This document shows positions 13,883 through 26,578 of a stretch of 64,000 nt of DNA, one piece after another (the stretch's first letter is position 1; each line of letters starts with the position of its first letter). The notes under the pieces are model-generated. The model had not been told where the DNA came from. It saw nothing but the letters and a program-made list of their open reading frames with translations, and ran no database searches. Made by a program: the position numbers and the translations under genes. The DNA is from Doris montereyensis. Its lineage: Eukaryota; Mollusca; Gastropoda; Nudibranchia; Dorididae. Where the stretch lies: positions 53,152 through 117,151 of the forward strand of contig JAXRKP010000545.1 of the NCBI GenBank assembly GCA_037039925.1, read 5' to 3'.

Positions 13883-16800
13883 GTATCACTATCAGTCTGT
13901 TAGGTGTAACAGTTTGTTAGATGTATCACTATCAGTCTGTTGGGTGTATCAGTTTGTTAGATGTATCACTATCAGTCTGTTGGGTGTATCAGTTTGTTAG
14001 ATGTATCACTATCAGTCTGTTGGGTGTATCAGTTTGTTAGATGTATCACTATCAGTCTGTTGGGTGTATCAGTTTGTTAGATCACTATCAGTCTGTTGGG
14101 TGTATCAGTTTGTTAGATGTATCACTATCAGTCTGTTGGGTGTATCAGTTTGTTAGATGTATCACTATCAGTCTGTTTTGTGTATCAGTTTGTTAGATGT
14201 ATCACTATCAGTCTGTTGGGTGTATCAGTTTGTTAGATGTATCACTATCAGTCTGTTGGGTGTATCCGTTTGTTAGATGTATCACTATGAGTCTGTTGGA
14301 TGTATCCGTTTGTTAGATGTATGACTATCAGTATGTTGGGTCTATCAGTTTGTTAGATGTATCACTATCAGTCTGTTGTGTGTATCAGTTTGTTAGATGT
14401 ATCCGTTTGTTCTTACATGTATCAGTGTGTTATATGTATCAGTTTGTTGGATGTACCAGTCTGTAGGAATATAATGTATCAGTCTGTTGGACATATCAGT
14501 GTGTTATATGTATCAGTCTGTTCGATGTATCAGTTTATTGGATGCATCTGTCTGTTGGATATATCAGTATCACTAGTCTCTTTTGGATGTATCAGCCCGT
14601 ATCAGTCTTTTGGATATATCAGTCGGTTTGCTGTATTAGCCCGTATCAGTCATTTGGATGTATCAGTGGGTTTGGTGTATCAGCCCGTATCAGTCTTTTG
14701 GATGTATCAGTCGATTTGGTGTATCAGCCGTATCAGTCATTTAGATGTATCAGTCGGTTTGGTGTATCAGCCCGTATCAGTCTTTTTGATGATTCAGTCG
14801 GTTTGCTGTATCAGCCCGTATCAGTCTTTTGGATGTATCAGTCTTTTTGGTGTATTAGCCCGTATCAGTCTTTTGGATGTATCAGTTGGTTTGGTGTATC
14901 AGCCCGTGTCAGTCTTTTGGATGCATCTGTCTGTTGGACGTATTAGCCCGTATCACTAGTATCAGTCTTTTAGATGTATCAGTTTGTTGGATGTACCAGT
15001 TTGTTGGATGTATCGAGTATCAGCCTGTATCATTCTGTTGGATGTATCAGCCCGTATCATTCTTTTGGATGTATAGTATCAGTCGCTTTGGTGTATCAGC
15101 CCGTATCAGTTTGTTGGACGAATCAGCCCGTATTAGTCTTTTGTATGTATCACTATCAGTTCGTATCAGTCTGTTGGATGTATCAGTTCGTATCAGTCTG
15201 TTGTGTGTACCAGTCTGTTGGCTATATCAGTCTGTTTGGGTGTACCAGTCTGTTGTGTGTACCACTCTGTTGGGTATATCAGTCTGTTGGGTGTATCAGT
15301 CTGTAGGGTGTATCAGTATGTAGGGTGTATCAGTATGTAGGGTGTATCAGTCTGTAAAGGTGTATCAGTCCGTAGGGTGTATCAGTCTGTTGGGTATATC
15401 AGTCTGTAGGGTGTATCAGTCTGTAGGGTGTATCAGTCTGTAGGGTGTATCAGTCTGTAGGGTGTATCAGTATGTAGGGTGTATCAGTCTGTAGGGTGTA
15501 TCAGTCAGGGTGTATCAGTCTGTAGGGTGTATCAGTCTGTTGGGTATATCAGTCTGTAGCGTGTATCAGTCTGTAAGTGTAGGGTGTATCAGTATGTAGG
15601 GTGTATCAGTATGTAGGGTGTATCAGTCTGTATGGTGTATCAGTCTGTAGGGTATATCAGTCTGTAGGGTGTATCAGTTTGTAGGGTGTATCAGTCTGTA
15701 GGATGTATCAGTCTGTAGGGTATATCAGTCTGTAGGGTGTATCAGTCTGTAGGGTGTATCAGTCTGTAGGGTATATCAGTCTGTTGGGTGTATCAGTCTG
15801 TAAGGTGTATCAGTCTGTAGGGTGTATCAGTCTGTAGTGTGTATCAGTCTGTAGGGTATATCAGTCTGTTGGGTGTATCAGTCTGTTGGATGTATCAGTA
15901 TGTTGGATGTATCAGTATGTAGGGTGTATCACTCTGTAGAGGAATAGGATGTATCAGCCTTTTGGATGTATCAGTTTGTTGGATGCGTCTGTCAGCTGTA
16001 TGTATCAGTCTGTTAGATATATCAATATCAGTCTGCTCGGTGTTTCTCTCACCTTTTTGTTGAATGCATCAGTCTATTTGGATGTATCGTTTGGTTGGAT
16101 GTATCACTATCAGTCTGTTGGATTATCATTCTGTTGGATTTATCAGTTTGTTGGATGCATCGGGCTGTTGATTGTATCAGTTTGTTAGTTGTAATACATA
16201 GTGTATCAGTGATGAATGCATCAGTCTGTTGGATAGATCAGTTTGTTAGTTGTAATATATAGTGTATCAAGGTGTTGGATGTATCACTATCAGTCTGTTG
16301 ATTGTATCAGTTTGTTAGTTTAGTGTCATATATAGTGTATCAGAGTGTCGGATGTATCAGTTTGTTAGTTGTAATATATAGTGTATCAGAGTGTTTTGAG
16401 TGTATCAGTCTGTTGGATGTATCAGTTTGTTAGTTGTAATATATAGTGTATCAGAGTGTTTTGAGTGTATCAGTCTGTTGGATGTATCAGTTTGTTAGTT
16501 GTAATATATAGTGTATCAGAGTGTTTTGAGTGTATCAGTCTGTTGGATATATCAGTTTGTTAGTTGTAATATATAGTGTATCAGAGTGTTTTGAGTGTAT
16601 CAGTCTGTTGGATATATCAGTTTGTTAGTTGTAATATATACCGTTAGTGTATCAGGGTGTTGGATGTATCAGTCTGTTGGATGTATCAGTTTGTTGGTTG
16701 TAATATAAGTGTATCAAAATCAAAGTGTCGGATGTATCAGTCTGTTGGATGTATCAGTCTGTTGGATGTATCAGTTTGTTGGATGTATGTTTGTTAGTTG

Positions 16801-19800
16801 TAATATATAGTGTATCAGAGTGTCGGATTTATCAGTTTATTAGTTGTAATATATAGTGTATCAGAGTGTTTTGAGTGTATCAGTCTGTTGGATGTATCAG
16901 TTTGTTAGTTGTAATATATAGTGTATCAGAGTGTTTTGAGTGTATCAGTCTGTTGGATGTATCAGTTTGTTAGTTGTAATATATAGTGTATCACAGTGTC
17001 GGATGCATCAGTTTGTTAGTTGTAATATATAGTGTATCAGAGTGTCGGATGTATCAGTTTGTTAGTTGTAATATATAGTGTATCAGAGTGTTTTGAGTGT
17101 ATCAGTCTGTTGGATGTATCAGTTTGTTAGTTGTAATATATACCGTTAGTGTATCAGGTGTTGGATGTATCAGTCTGTTGGATGTATCAGTTTGTTGGTT
17201 GTAATATAAGTGTATCAAAATCAAAGTGTTGGATGTATCAGTCTGTTGGATGTATCAGTCTGTTGGATGTATCAGTTTGTTGGATGTATGTTTGTTAGTT
17301 GTAATATATAGTGTATCAGTGTTGGGTGCATCAGTCTGTTGGATGTATCAGTTTGTTGGATATATCAGTTTGTTGGATGTATCAGTTTCTTAGTTGTAAT
17401 ATATAGTGTATCAGTGTTGGATATATCAGTCTGTTGGATATATCAGTTTGTTGGATGTATCAGTTTGTTGGATAGATCAGTCTGTTGGATATATCAATTT
17501 GTTGGATATATCAGTTTGTTGGATATATCAGTTTGTTGGATATATCAGTCTGTTGGATATATCAGTTTGTTGGATATATCAGTCTGTTGGATATATCAGA
17601 TTGTTGGATATATCAGTCTGTTGGATATATCAGTTTGTTGGATATATCAGTCTGTTGGATATATCAGTTTGTTGGATATATCAGTCTGTTGGATTTATAA
17701 ATCATTGGATGTATCAGTATCAGCTATAAGGACGCATCAGTTTGTTAAATGTATCAGCTTGTTGTATGTATCAGTTTGCTGGATGTATCAGTCTGTTAGT
17801 TGTATCAGTTTGTTAGATATATCAGTCTGCTGGATGTATCAGTCTGTTGGATTTATCAGCTGTTGGATTTATCAGTTTGTTGATGTATCAGTTTGTAAGA
17901 TGTATTAATCTGTTGGATGCATCAATCTGTTGGATGTATCAGTTTGTAAGATGTATCAATCTGTTTGATGTATCAGTTTGTAAGATGTATCAATCTGTTG
18001 CATGCATCAGTGTGCTAGATGTCTCAGTTTGTGTGATGTATCAGCGTGCTGGATGTATCAGTCTGTTGGATGTATCACTTTGTTAGATGTATCACTATCA
18101 CTACTATCAGCTTGCTGGATGTATCAGTTTGTTAGATGTATCAGTTTGTTGGATGTATCAGTCTGATAGTATCAATCTGTTGTATTATCAGTTTGTCGGA
18201 TGTATCAATCTGTTGGATGTATCAGTTCATTGTATGTATCAGCTTGTTGTATGTATCAGCTTGTATGTATCAGCTTGTTGTATGTATCAGCTTGTTGGAT
18301 GTATCAGCTTGTTGTATGTATCAGCTTGCTGGATGTATGTAACAGTTTGTTGGATGTATCAGTCTGATGGATGTATCAGTATCAGTATGATAGTATCAAT
18401 CTGTTGGATGTATCAGTTTATAAGATGTATCAATCTGTTGGATGTATCAGTTTGTTGGATGTATCAGTTTGTTACCAGTTTGTTGGATGTATCAGTCTGA
18501 TAGTAGCAATCTGTTGTATTATCAGTTTGTTGGATGTATCAGTTTGTTATCAATTTGTTAGATGTATCAGTTTGTTGGATGTATCAGTCTGATAGTATCA
18601 ATCTGTTGTATTATCAGTTTGTCGGATGTATCAATCTGTTGGATGTATCAATTCGTTGGATGTATCAGTTTGTTGGATGTATCAGTTTGTTGGATGTATC
18701 AGTTTGTTGGATGTATCAGCCTTAGTATCAATCTATTGGATGTATCAGCCTGATAGTATCAATCTATTGGATGTATCAGCCTGATAGTATCAATCTATTG
18801 GATGTATCAGCCTGATAGTATCAATCTACTGGATGTATCAGCCTGATAGTATAAATCTATTGGATGTATCAGTTCCTTGGATGTATCAGTCTGATAGTAT
18901 CAATCTGTTGGATTATCAGTTTGTTGGATGTATCAGTTTGTTGGATGTATCAGTTGGTTGGATGTATCAGTTTGTTGGATGTATCAGTTGGTTGGATGTA
19001 TCAGTTTGTTGGATGTATCAATCTGTTGGATGTATCAGTTTGCTGGATGTATCAGTTTGTTGGATGTATCAGTTGGTTGGATGTATCAATCTGTTGGATG
19101 TACCAGTCTGATAGTATCAATCTATTGGATGTATCAGTTTGTTGGATGTATCAGTTTGTTGGATGTATCCGTCTGTTGGATGTATCAGTCTGATAGTATC
19201 AATCTGTTGGATGTAAGTTTATTGGATGTAAGTTTGTTGGATGTAAGTTTGTTGGATGTACCAGCTTGTTGGATGTACCAGCTTGTTGGATGTATAAGTT
19301 TGTTGGATGTACCAGCCTGTTGATGTAAGTTTGTTGGATGTAAGTTTGTTGGATGTACCAGTTTGTTGGATGTACCAGCTTGTTGGATGTGTAAGTTTGT
19401 TGGATGTACCAGCCTGTTGGATGTAAGTTTGTTGGATGTAAGTTTGTTGGATGTTTGTTGGATGTAAGTTTGTTGGATGTACCAGCTTGTTGGATGTGTA
19501 AGTTTGTTGGATGTACCAGCTTGTTGGATGTACCAGCTTGTTGGATATACCAGCTTGTTGGATGTAAGTTTGTTGGATGTACCAGCTTGTTGGATGTAAG
19601 TTTGTTGGATGTAAGTTTGTTGGATGTAAGTTTGTTGGATGTACCAGCTTGTTGGATGTGTAAGTTTGTTGGATGTACCAGCTTGTTGGATGTGTAAGTT
19701 TGTTGGATGTACCAGCCTGTTGGATGTAAGTTTGTTGGATGTAAGTTTGCTGGATGTAAGTTTGTTGGATGTACCAGCTTGTTGGATGTGTAAGTTTGTT

Positions 19801-21184
19801 GGATGTACCAGCTTGTTGGATGTAAGTTTGTTGGATGTACCAGCTTGTTGGATGTAAGTTTCTTGGATGTACCAGCTTGTTGGATGTAAGTTTGTTGGAT
19901 GTAAGTTTGTTGGATGTACCAGCTTGTTGGATGTAAGTTTGTTGGATGTAAATTTGTTGGATGTACCAGCTTGTTGGATGTAAGTTTGTTGGATGTACCA
20001 GCTTGTTGGATGTAAGTTTGTTGGATGTAAGTTTGTTGGATGTACCAGCTTGTTGGATGTAAGTTTGTTGGATGTACCAGCTTGTTGGATGTAAGTTTGT
20101 TGGATGTACCAGCTTGTTGGATGTGTAAGTTTGTTGGATGTAAGTTTGTTGGATGTAAGTTTGTTGGATGGACCAGTTTGTTGGATGTAAGTTTGTTGGA
20201 TGTAAGTTTGTTGGATGTACCAGCTTGTTGGATGTAAGTTTGTTGGATGTGTAAGTTTGTTGGATGTAAGTTGTTGGATGTAAGTTTGTTGGATGTAAGT
20301 TTGTTGGATGTACCAGCTTGTTGGATGTGTAAGTTTGTTGGATGTAAGTTTGTTGGATGTACCAGCCTGTTGGATGTAAGTTTGTTGGATGTACCAGCCT
20401 GTTGGATGTAAGTTTGTTGGATGTAAGTTTGGTGGATGTAAGTTTCTTGGATGTAAGTTTGTTGGATGTACGTTTGTTGGATGTAAGTTTATTGGATGTA
20501 CCAGTTTGTTGGATGTAAGTTTGTTGGATGTACCAGCTTGTTGGATGTAAGTTTGTTGGATGTAAGTTTGTTGGATGTACCAGCTTGTTGGATGTGTAAG
20601 TTTGTTGGATGTACCAACTTGTTGGATGTGTAAGTTTGTTGGATGTAAGTTTGTTGGATGTAAGTTTGTTGGATGGACCAGTTTGTTGGATGTAAGTTTG
20701 TTGGATGTACCAGCTTGTTGAATGTAAGTTTGTTGGATGTACCAGCTTGTTGGATGTAAGTTTGTTGGATGTACCAGCTTGTTGGATGTAAGTTTGTTGG
20801 ATGTAAGTTTGTTGGATGTACCAGCTTGTTGGATGTGTAAGTTTGTTGGATGTACCAACTTGTTGGATGTGTAAGTTTGTTGGATGTACCAACTTGTTGG
20901 ATGTGTAAGTTTGTTGCATGTACCAGCTTGTTGGATGTGTAAGTTTGTTGGATTACCAACTTGTTGGATGTGTAAGTTTGTTGGATGTACCAGCTTGTTG
21001 GATGTGTAAGTTTGTTGGATGTACCAACTTGTTGGATGTGTAAGTTTGTTGGATGTAAGTTTGTAGGATGTATCAATTTGTTGGATGTAAGTTTGTTGGA
21101 TGTAAGTTTGTAGGATGTATCAATTTGTTGGATGTACCAGCTTGTTGGATGTACCAGCTTGTTGGATGTAAGTTTGTTGGATGT
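13883..21184. repeat. 7.3-kb satellite array built on a 17-bp unit
   Basis: Basic unit GTATCAGTTTGTTGGAT. Zones differ: 13883-14400 alternates ATCACTATCAGTCTGTTGGG with GTATCAGTTTGTTAGAT; 15290-15900 is GTATCAGTCTGTAGGGT; 16190-17320 carries inserts with GTTGTAATATATAGTGTATC; 17320-17700 is ATATCAGTTTGTTGGAT; 17700-19200 mixes GATAGTATCAATCTGTTGGA units; 19200-21184 is GTTGGATGTAAGTTT and GTTGGATGTACCAGCTT. Because 17 is not a multiple of three, stop-free units give long open frames on either strand; these are not genes. Confidence 0.98.
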
Positions 21185-21345
21185 AACAAATAGTGAGGAG
21201 GTAAGGGGCTAAGTTAAAAGTAATAAATTTAGAGACGATGTCAATTTTTAACATTTGACAAACAGTGAGGAGGTAAGGGCTGCTTAAGTACTAAAAAAGA
21301 AAAAGTAATAATTCTAGACATAACGTCCATGTTTAACGATTGACA
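21185..21345. repeat. tandem duplication of about 76 bp
   Basis: Two copies beginning ACAAAnAGTGAGGAGGTAAG, both containing a GTAATAA block and an ACGATGTC or ACGTCC block, then TTTAAC and ATTGACA. Sits at the right edge of the satellite. Confidence 0.75.
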
Positions 21346-22381
21346 TTCTTTTCAATCAACACTTAAATTACTTAAAATGTATCAACATGCATCATTCATC
21401 TAAATATAAGATAATTCAATCACTTTTCCATCTTGAAAGTTTTGATGAAGGTTGTTTGACTTACATATGGATAAATATTTTAAAAATTCAAATCCTCACC
21501 AAAATTTCCTTTCAGTACGAACTATCAATATGGAAGGAGTCATTTCTATTTAATACTAATTTCACCTCACTAATTCAGTAAAAATAGCTTACACATAGTT
21601 CATAGAAAGTAGATTTTCAGGTCATAATCATAAGCAATTCTTATTAAGCTATTCTAGGTCATTTGAAAGTCATAACAAATACTGCAGAACTTGATTTCCA
21701 CTTTCTTCCTACAATAGCGAGACCTAGCAGAATGAGTATTTTTAAAAGCAATACTAAAAAGAAAGCAGGTAAAAAAAAACAAAGAAAGAAATGATTTTTG
21801 TTTGTTTAATCATTGTGGTGAACTCAAGGTGAATCAAAAGGAAACAGCAAGATAAATGAGAAAAAGAGTAAAAGGAAAGATATAGGACCTACTAGCACAC
21901 AGAAAGAAAGGATGAAACAAAAAGAAAGAAAATGAAGAAAAGAGAAAGAAAGAGAGTGGAAAGAAAAAAGAAAAAAACAGAATGGCAAACAAACGTACAG
22001 AGACAGACAAAGAGAGAGAGAGACACACACACACATTCACAGAGAGAGGAATATGTGACAGTACCCATTCATAAAAGTCTGCTGAGATAAAATCAACTTT
22101 TCTTTTTATACAAGAAAGTGCAATTTGTGGATTTCTTAATATCTGTGAAATTTTCCTTTAATTCTTTACAAAAACAATACAAATAAAAGGAAGAAAAAAG
22201 AAGAAAAGGAGTTAAGAAAAGAAGAAGAGAGGCGGAAACAAAAACAAAACAAGAAGAAGAAAATAAAAGAAGAAAATGAAGAACAAGATTGAAGAAAGTA
22301 ATAACAAAGGATATAATGATGACAAACAGAAGAAGGATAAATAGAGGACCAGAAGAATCTACTAAATAACAAAAGTAATAA
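21346..22381. other. no recognisable gene; one short dispersed repeat
   Basis: AT-rich and purine-rich sequence. Contains dispersed repeat family 1, copy 2, at about 21808-21900. Confidence 0.5.
21808..21900 (+). repeat. short dispersed repeat family 1, copy 2
   Basis: GTGAACTCAAGGTGAATCAA, then GGAAACAGCAAGAT and ATATAGGACCTACTAGC, matching the other copies in the same order. Confidence 0.7.
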
Positions 22382-22472
<91 letters not shown>

Positions 22473-22535
22473 TAATAATAATAATAATAATTATAATAAT
22501 AAATAATGATAATAATGATAATAATAATAATAATG

Positions 22536-22630
<95 letters not shown>

Positions 22631-22640
22631 ACTACTACTA
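22382..22640. repeat. (TAA)n microsatellite
   Basis: About 260 bp of TAA triplets with occasional TAATGA and TACTAC units. Confidence 0.97.
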
Positions 22641-22879
22641 CAAATAATAATAATCAATCATAATTTTATCAATTAAAATCGACAACAATTTTCACAAGAA
22701 CAGCAATCCTCATTAAAAAAAAACTATTTCAGAGACAATATCGCCTTGTTTTCAGTCATCAATTAAATCTAATTATTCATTGTTCTGGTTACCTCAAAAG
22801 CTTAATGAAAATCCATTGATAATGTCAGACTGTATAGTGTATGGGATCAAAGAAGAGTTATCGTAATACAAACAAACAT

Positions 22880-23490
22880 CTTCTTCTTCTTCTTCTGCCT
22901 TTCTAGCTTGCTGGAAAGTGTAGGCCATTAACAAAAAATCTGCAATCGCTTCTCTCCTGGGCCAGCCTTCCCATAGATTTTCATGTTTGACCCGTCTTCA
23001 CCTCTCCCTACACTTCTTTTCTCCATGTACCCCTTGACCGACCCTTGTATCTTTGACCCTGTGGGTTCCATGTAAGGCTCTGTCTTGTTACTGTGTTAGG
23101 GTCCTTTCTAAGCGTGTGGCCCATCCTGTATCCACCTCCATTTCTTTCGTTTTAAGTCTTTTTCAGCTGATACTTGTCAAGTTCTTTCCCAAAGATTAAT
23201 GTTTGAGATAACTTCAGGTCAGAATTTTTGACAATTATCATCAGACAACTACTTATGAATGATTGTATTTTTTGTAAGGTAGTTGTTGTGGTTCTCCATT
23301 TTTCTGAGCCATATGTTAGCACTGATTTGACATTTGAGTTGAATATCCTTAGTTTGATTCTTTCCGGTAAACTCTTGTTGGACCGTACCTTGTCAAGGCT
23401 TAAAAATGCTTGTCGTGCCTTCTGTATCCTTGTTTTCCCATCTTTTTCCACACCTCCCTTGCCATCAATCATACTTCCCAGGTAGCAAAA
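22880..23490 (-). mobile_element. RTE-like LINE 3' fragment, a second family
   Basis: Minus-strand translation has RIQKARQAFLSLDKVRSNKS, LPERIKLRIFNSNVKSVLTY, GSEKWRTTTTTLQKIQSFIS, then in another frame RWIGHTLRKDP, LTWNPQG and RGTWRK. This is the C-terminal part of RTE-type polyproteins. It differs in sequence from the other RTE-like copies here, so it is a separate family. It begins after (TTC)n at 22880-22900. Confidence 0.88.
23152..23472 (-). pseudogene. RTE reverse transcriptase C-terminal fragment
   Basis: A 106-codon open stretch with LRIFNSNVKSVLTYGSEKW, a typical RTE C-terminal motif. 5' truncated; frame breaks continue downstream to 22900. Confidence 0.88.
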
Positions 23491-24051
23491 TCACCTATAT
23501 TTTCCAGTGAATCTCAGTTTAGGGTTATTGGTAGGGTCAGAGTAACATTGGCTTTCGTCAAATGAGATTATCCTTTCACTTTCATTGTAATAAATCATAA
23601 GTGTGTTCCAATAGCATAGAGTGAAACAAAAGTACCAGTTTTTAAATTCAGAAAGGGGAAAAAATGAGGAGACAAGCGGTTGCCAAAAATAATATGTGTG
23701 ATCTCAAGACTCATGGTGACATACAATCAGAACTGAACAATAGATTTTCTATCATTTTCTCAAAACATCATTTTTACTGCTTAAAATTTGAAATTTTCAT
23801 AAATAATTTTTTTCCTTGCACAGACAAGGACCTAAACCTAAAAACAGTATGCTAAAGGAATATTTAGGAGTAGGAGTAAGAAAGACCCCATACATCATTA
23901 AAATCAAAACATCCAATTGCTAAGATTTTGGCAAAAAATGTGTGTGTACAGCTACTATTTTTGTACTACTAATAATACAGTAAGGCGAAATATGACAATA
24001 AGTGACAACTCCACTAATAAAGACCGAACAAATAATATAGTAATAATAATA
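23491..24051. other. no gene; one inverted copy of the 11.4-kb repeat
   Basis: Only the 23975-24030 piece is recognised, matching 11388-11440 in reverse without its hammerhead-like core. Confidence 0.5.
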
Positions 24052-24828
24052 CAGTAGTGACCGCCTAAATGCCAGGTGTCTGGGAAGCAGAGAAAAACGG
24101 GCATTTAGGTGAAACATGCATTTCAAGCATTTCAGGCGAAATAGGTCAGGGATAGCAATTGTGTGGGGTGGGGTGGGGGGGGGTGATCAGCTAATGCCCC
24201 ATTATATTTTATCTAGTCTGTTGATCATCGCTCGCCACAAAGACTTGAAGGCTTAATGGATTCGGCTAATGCCAGACAGGGGAGAAATAAAACTGTTCAC
24301 AACTTGTCCCTCGATCACGATGAGTGTCTGGTCTATCAAAAATGCCAGGTGACTGCATGCCACTTATGACATCAAGAAAGAGCCGGAAGACTTCAAATCT
24401 AATTGCCCTATGACAAACCAGTGGTCCAATGGGACAAAAGCTATGGGGTACAGTGGGTGGAGCTATGAAGAAAAGACTGGTAATCTTTTATTACATTACA
24501 ACCGAGAGGCAATTAAGGGTGGTTACAATGCATGGCACATTGTTGATGAGCATAAGCCATATTAACGATGGGATTACATGAACGTATGATATAAAAAAAA
24601 TATAAAAAATTTAATCGATTACGGCTGTACTTTATGATGATTTGAAGAAGATACCTGTAGTTGCCGTTGAGACTGGGCATTTAGTCAAAAATCTTTTTTT
24701 TTAAACGGGCACTTAGAGGGGCAATTTGTAAAGAAAAAAATCGGTTTCACTATGAATCTCAGTGAGATGACAGGCATTTCAGCGAAACAGTCATTATATG
24801 GTGGTGGGCATTTAGGCAGTCACTACTG
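24052..24828. mobile_element. TA-flanked non-autonomous DNA transposon, family 1 (777 bp)
   Basis: Terminal inverted repeats CAGTAGTGACCGCCTAAATG CC on the left and, read in reverse, CAGTAGTGACTGCCTAAATG CC on the right: 21 of 22 match. TA flanks both ends (24050-24051 and 24829-24830). Subterminal GGGCATTTAG-like motifs repeat near both ends. A G-rich run lies near 24165-24185. No transposase recognised. TA target site and CAG terminus fit the pogo/Tigger-mariner group; that class is an inference. Confidence 0.88.
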
Positions 24829-26576
24829 TAGTAACTTAAGCTTGAAACTATCAAAAACAACAGAATCTGTATAAAACTTGTATAGTGGTCGGAAAACAGC
24901 AATAATAGCATTGGATGATATCGTCGCAGCAGAATTCAATCCATCTAACTGAATTTTGTAAATATTTCAGGAGGCACAAAAAAATCCCTGAACTTTGATG
25001 GCTTTTCCACAAGTCTATGATCACAAAGAATGAATATATGAGATTTAAAACATAATGTATGAGGAGCTTATTATTAATTCATTCTTTGTGAATTAACCTG
25101 ATAAAACCATCCCCATTAATTTTTTACTGTCTCCTGGATTGTTTTCAAAACCAGAGTTTGGTGGATATATATAGAATGCTGCAGCAATGATAATCCCTAT
25201 GTTGAAAATGAATATCTTGACAAATATGGCGGAAATCATTATGCTGTTTAGCATAAAAAAAAGTAAAAGGATTGTAAACACCTCAAACAAACAAGCAAAT
25301 AAAATCCCATGTGGTGAAGGATGAAAAGCGAAAACATGAAAAGAAGGGATATGCGACTATGAGTGTAGAGGACAAAACAGTGCTACCTGACATTACAGAA
25401 AGGCAACCTGATGACCAATGAAAAGGTGAAATTTGAGAATAAGTCCATATAATATTATTATTCATTTACAGGTGAAATACATCTATCTTAATCATGCCTG
25501 AGTCTTTTCACAAACAGACAGGTATACATAAACTAAGACAAACACACCCACACACACACACATGTGTGTATACATATACATGTATGTACATATCATATGT
25601 AAGATAGATAGATAGATATATTTTATACATATAAGAAACTGAAAACTGTAAAATAATGACAAACTAGATGTAACGGTATTAGTATAGAGGATGAAAAAGG
25701 ACAAACCATGAACAAAATGCGCTGACTGTTGTTATTGATAGACATTAAATTAAGAAATTAGTGGCCTTTTTCTGATTTTTTGTTTTTTGGCGCTAGTCTT
25801 TTGTTTGGGGAGTGTTTTCAAAGTGGGTAGGTAGGCCTACATGTATTTCAAAAGTGGTCAGAAAATTCACAATTCTCTAACAATTGCATATTTGATGGCC
25901 ATGAAACGAAAAAAACATACAAAAATGCAAGGGGAGAAAACGTGAGCAATCATAAAAGCTGACAACAAAATGTAACTAGCTGAGAATGCAATATTTAAGT
26001 ATAAAGATAAACAGTGAGGCAAGGGGCATGTCGAAAGAGAGTAACAAGGACATGACATAAATATCAAAGCCTGTGGACCTCCACATTGGCACTCATTGTC
26101 TCATCAAGCCTTGTTACAATGCCCCCTTGTATTGAGAAGAGAGTGCAATACAAAATTTTTGATTCTGTCTGGTGTCCTAACGTTTTTTGTTTATTCCTTT
26201 GTCTTGGTCTCATCTTTGTCCTTATTTATTTCACTTTCTTATTTGTCACTAGCTAAGAAAAGTAAGTATGCCAGTGTTAAAAGCATATTAACACATCAAC
26301 AATTGTTTGTTTGTAAATCTGATATCAATCAGTGCAATGCTTCATTAAATAGAACAATCTGCTGCGAGAGACAAAATAAAGTGACCATTACAAACTTGTC
26401 ATTCCTTTTTTGACATGATAATTGAATCTACATTTTATTGAACATTTTCACAAACTCCATGGTGATTCAACATTTCTTTTCTTTTAATTATATTTTCAGT
26501 ATCGAGAAAAGGGGTATTTTTCCATGATAACATCTGAACATTTTAACATTTATATTGCTTCCACAAATGTTCTAAT
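24829..26576. other. no recognisable gene
   Basis: AT-rich sequence with a short (CA)n and (GATA)n near 25545-25615. At 26010-26040 AAACAGTGAGGCAAGGGGCA matches, in reverse, the right side of the foldback element near 28915-28937. Confidence 0.5.
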
Positions 26577-26578
26577 TA

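Noticed and set aside
14357..19323. Many Cys/Tyr-rich repeated peptides (YQSVGCISLLDVSVCWM) on the plus strand
   Set aside because: Direct translation of the GTATCAGTCTGTTGGAT array; they change frame with each indel and have no start context or splice structure.
19185..20919. Open frames of 557 and 566 codons on the minus strand (HPTNLHIQQ repeats)
   Set aside because: They lie wholly in the 15/17-bp satellite. A stop-free 17-bp unit leaves all three frames open, so length is no evidence of coding.
24180..24700. Transposase remnants inside the family 1 DNA transposon
   Set aside because: Translations in all frames showed no DDE or helix-turn-helix motif that I could recognise.
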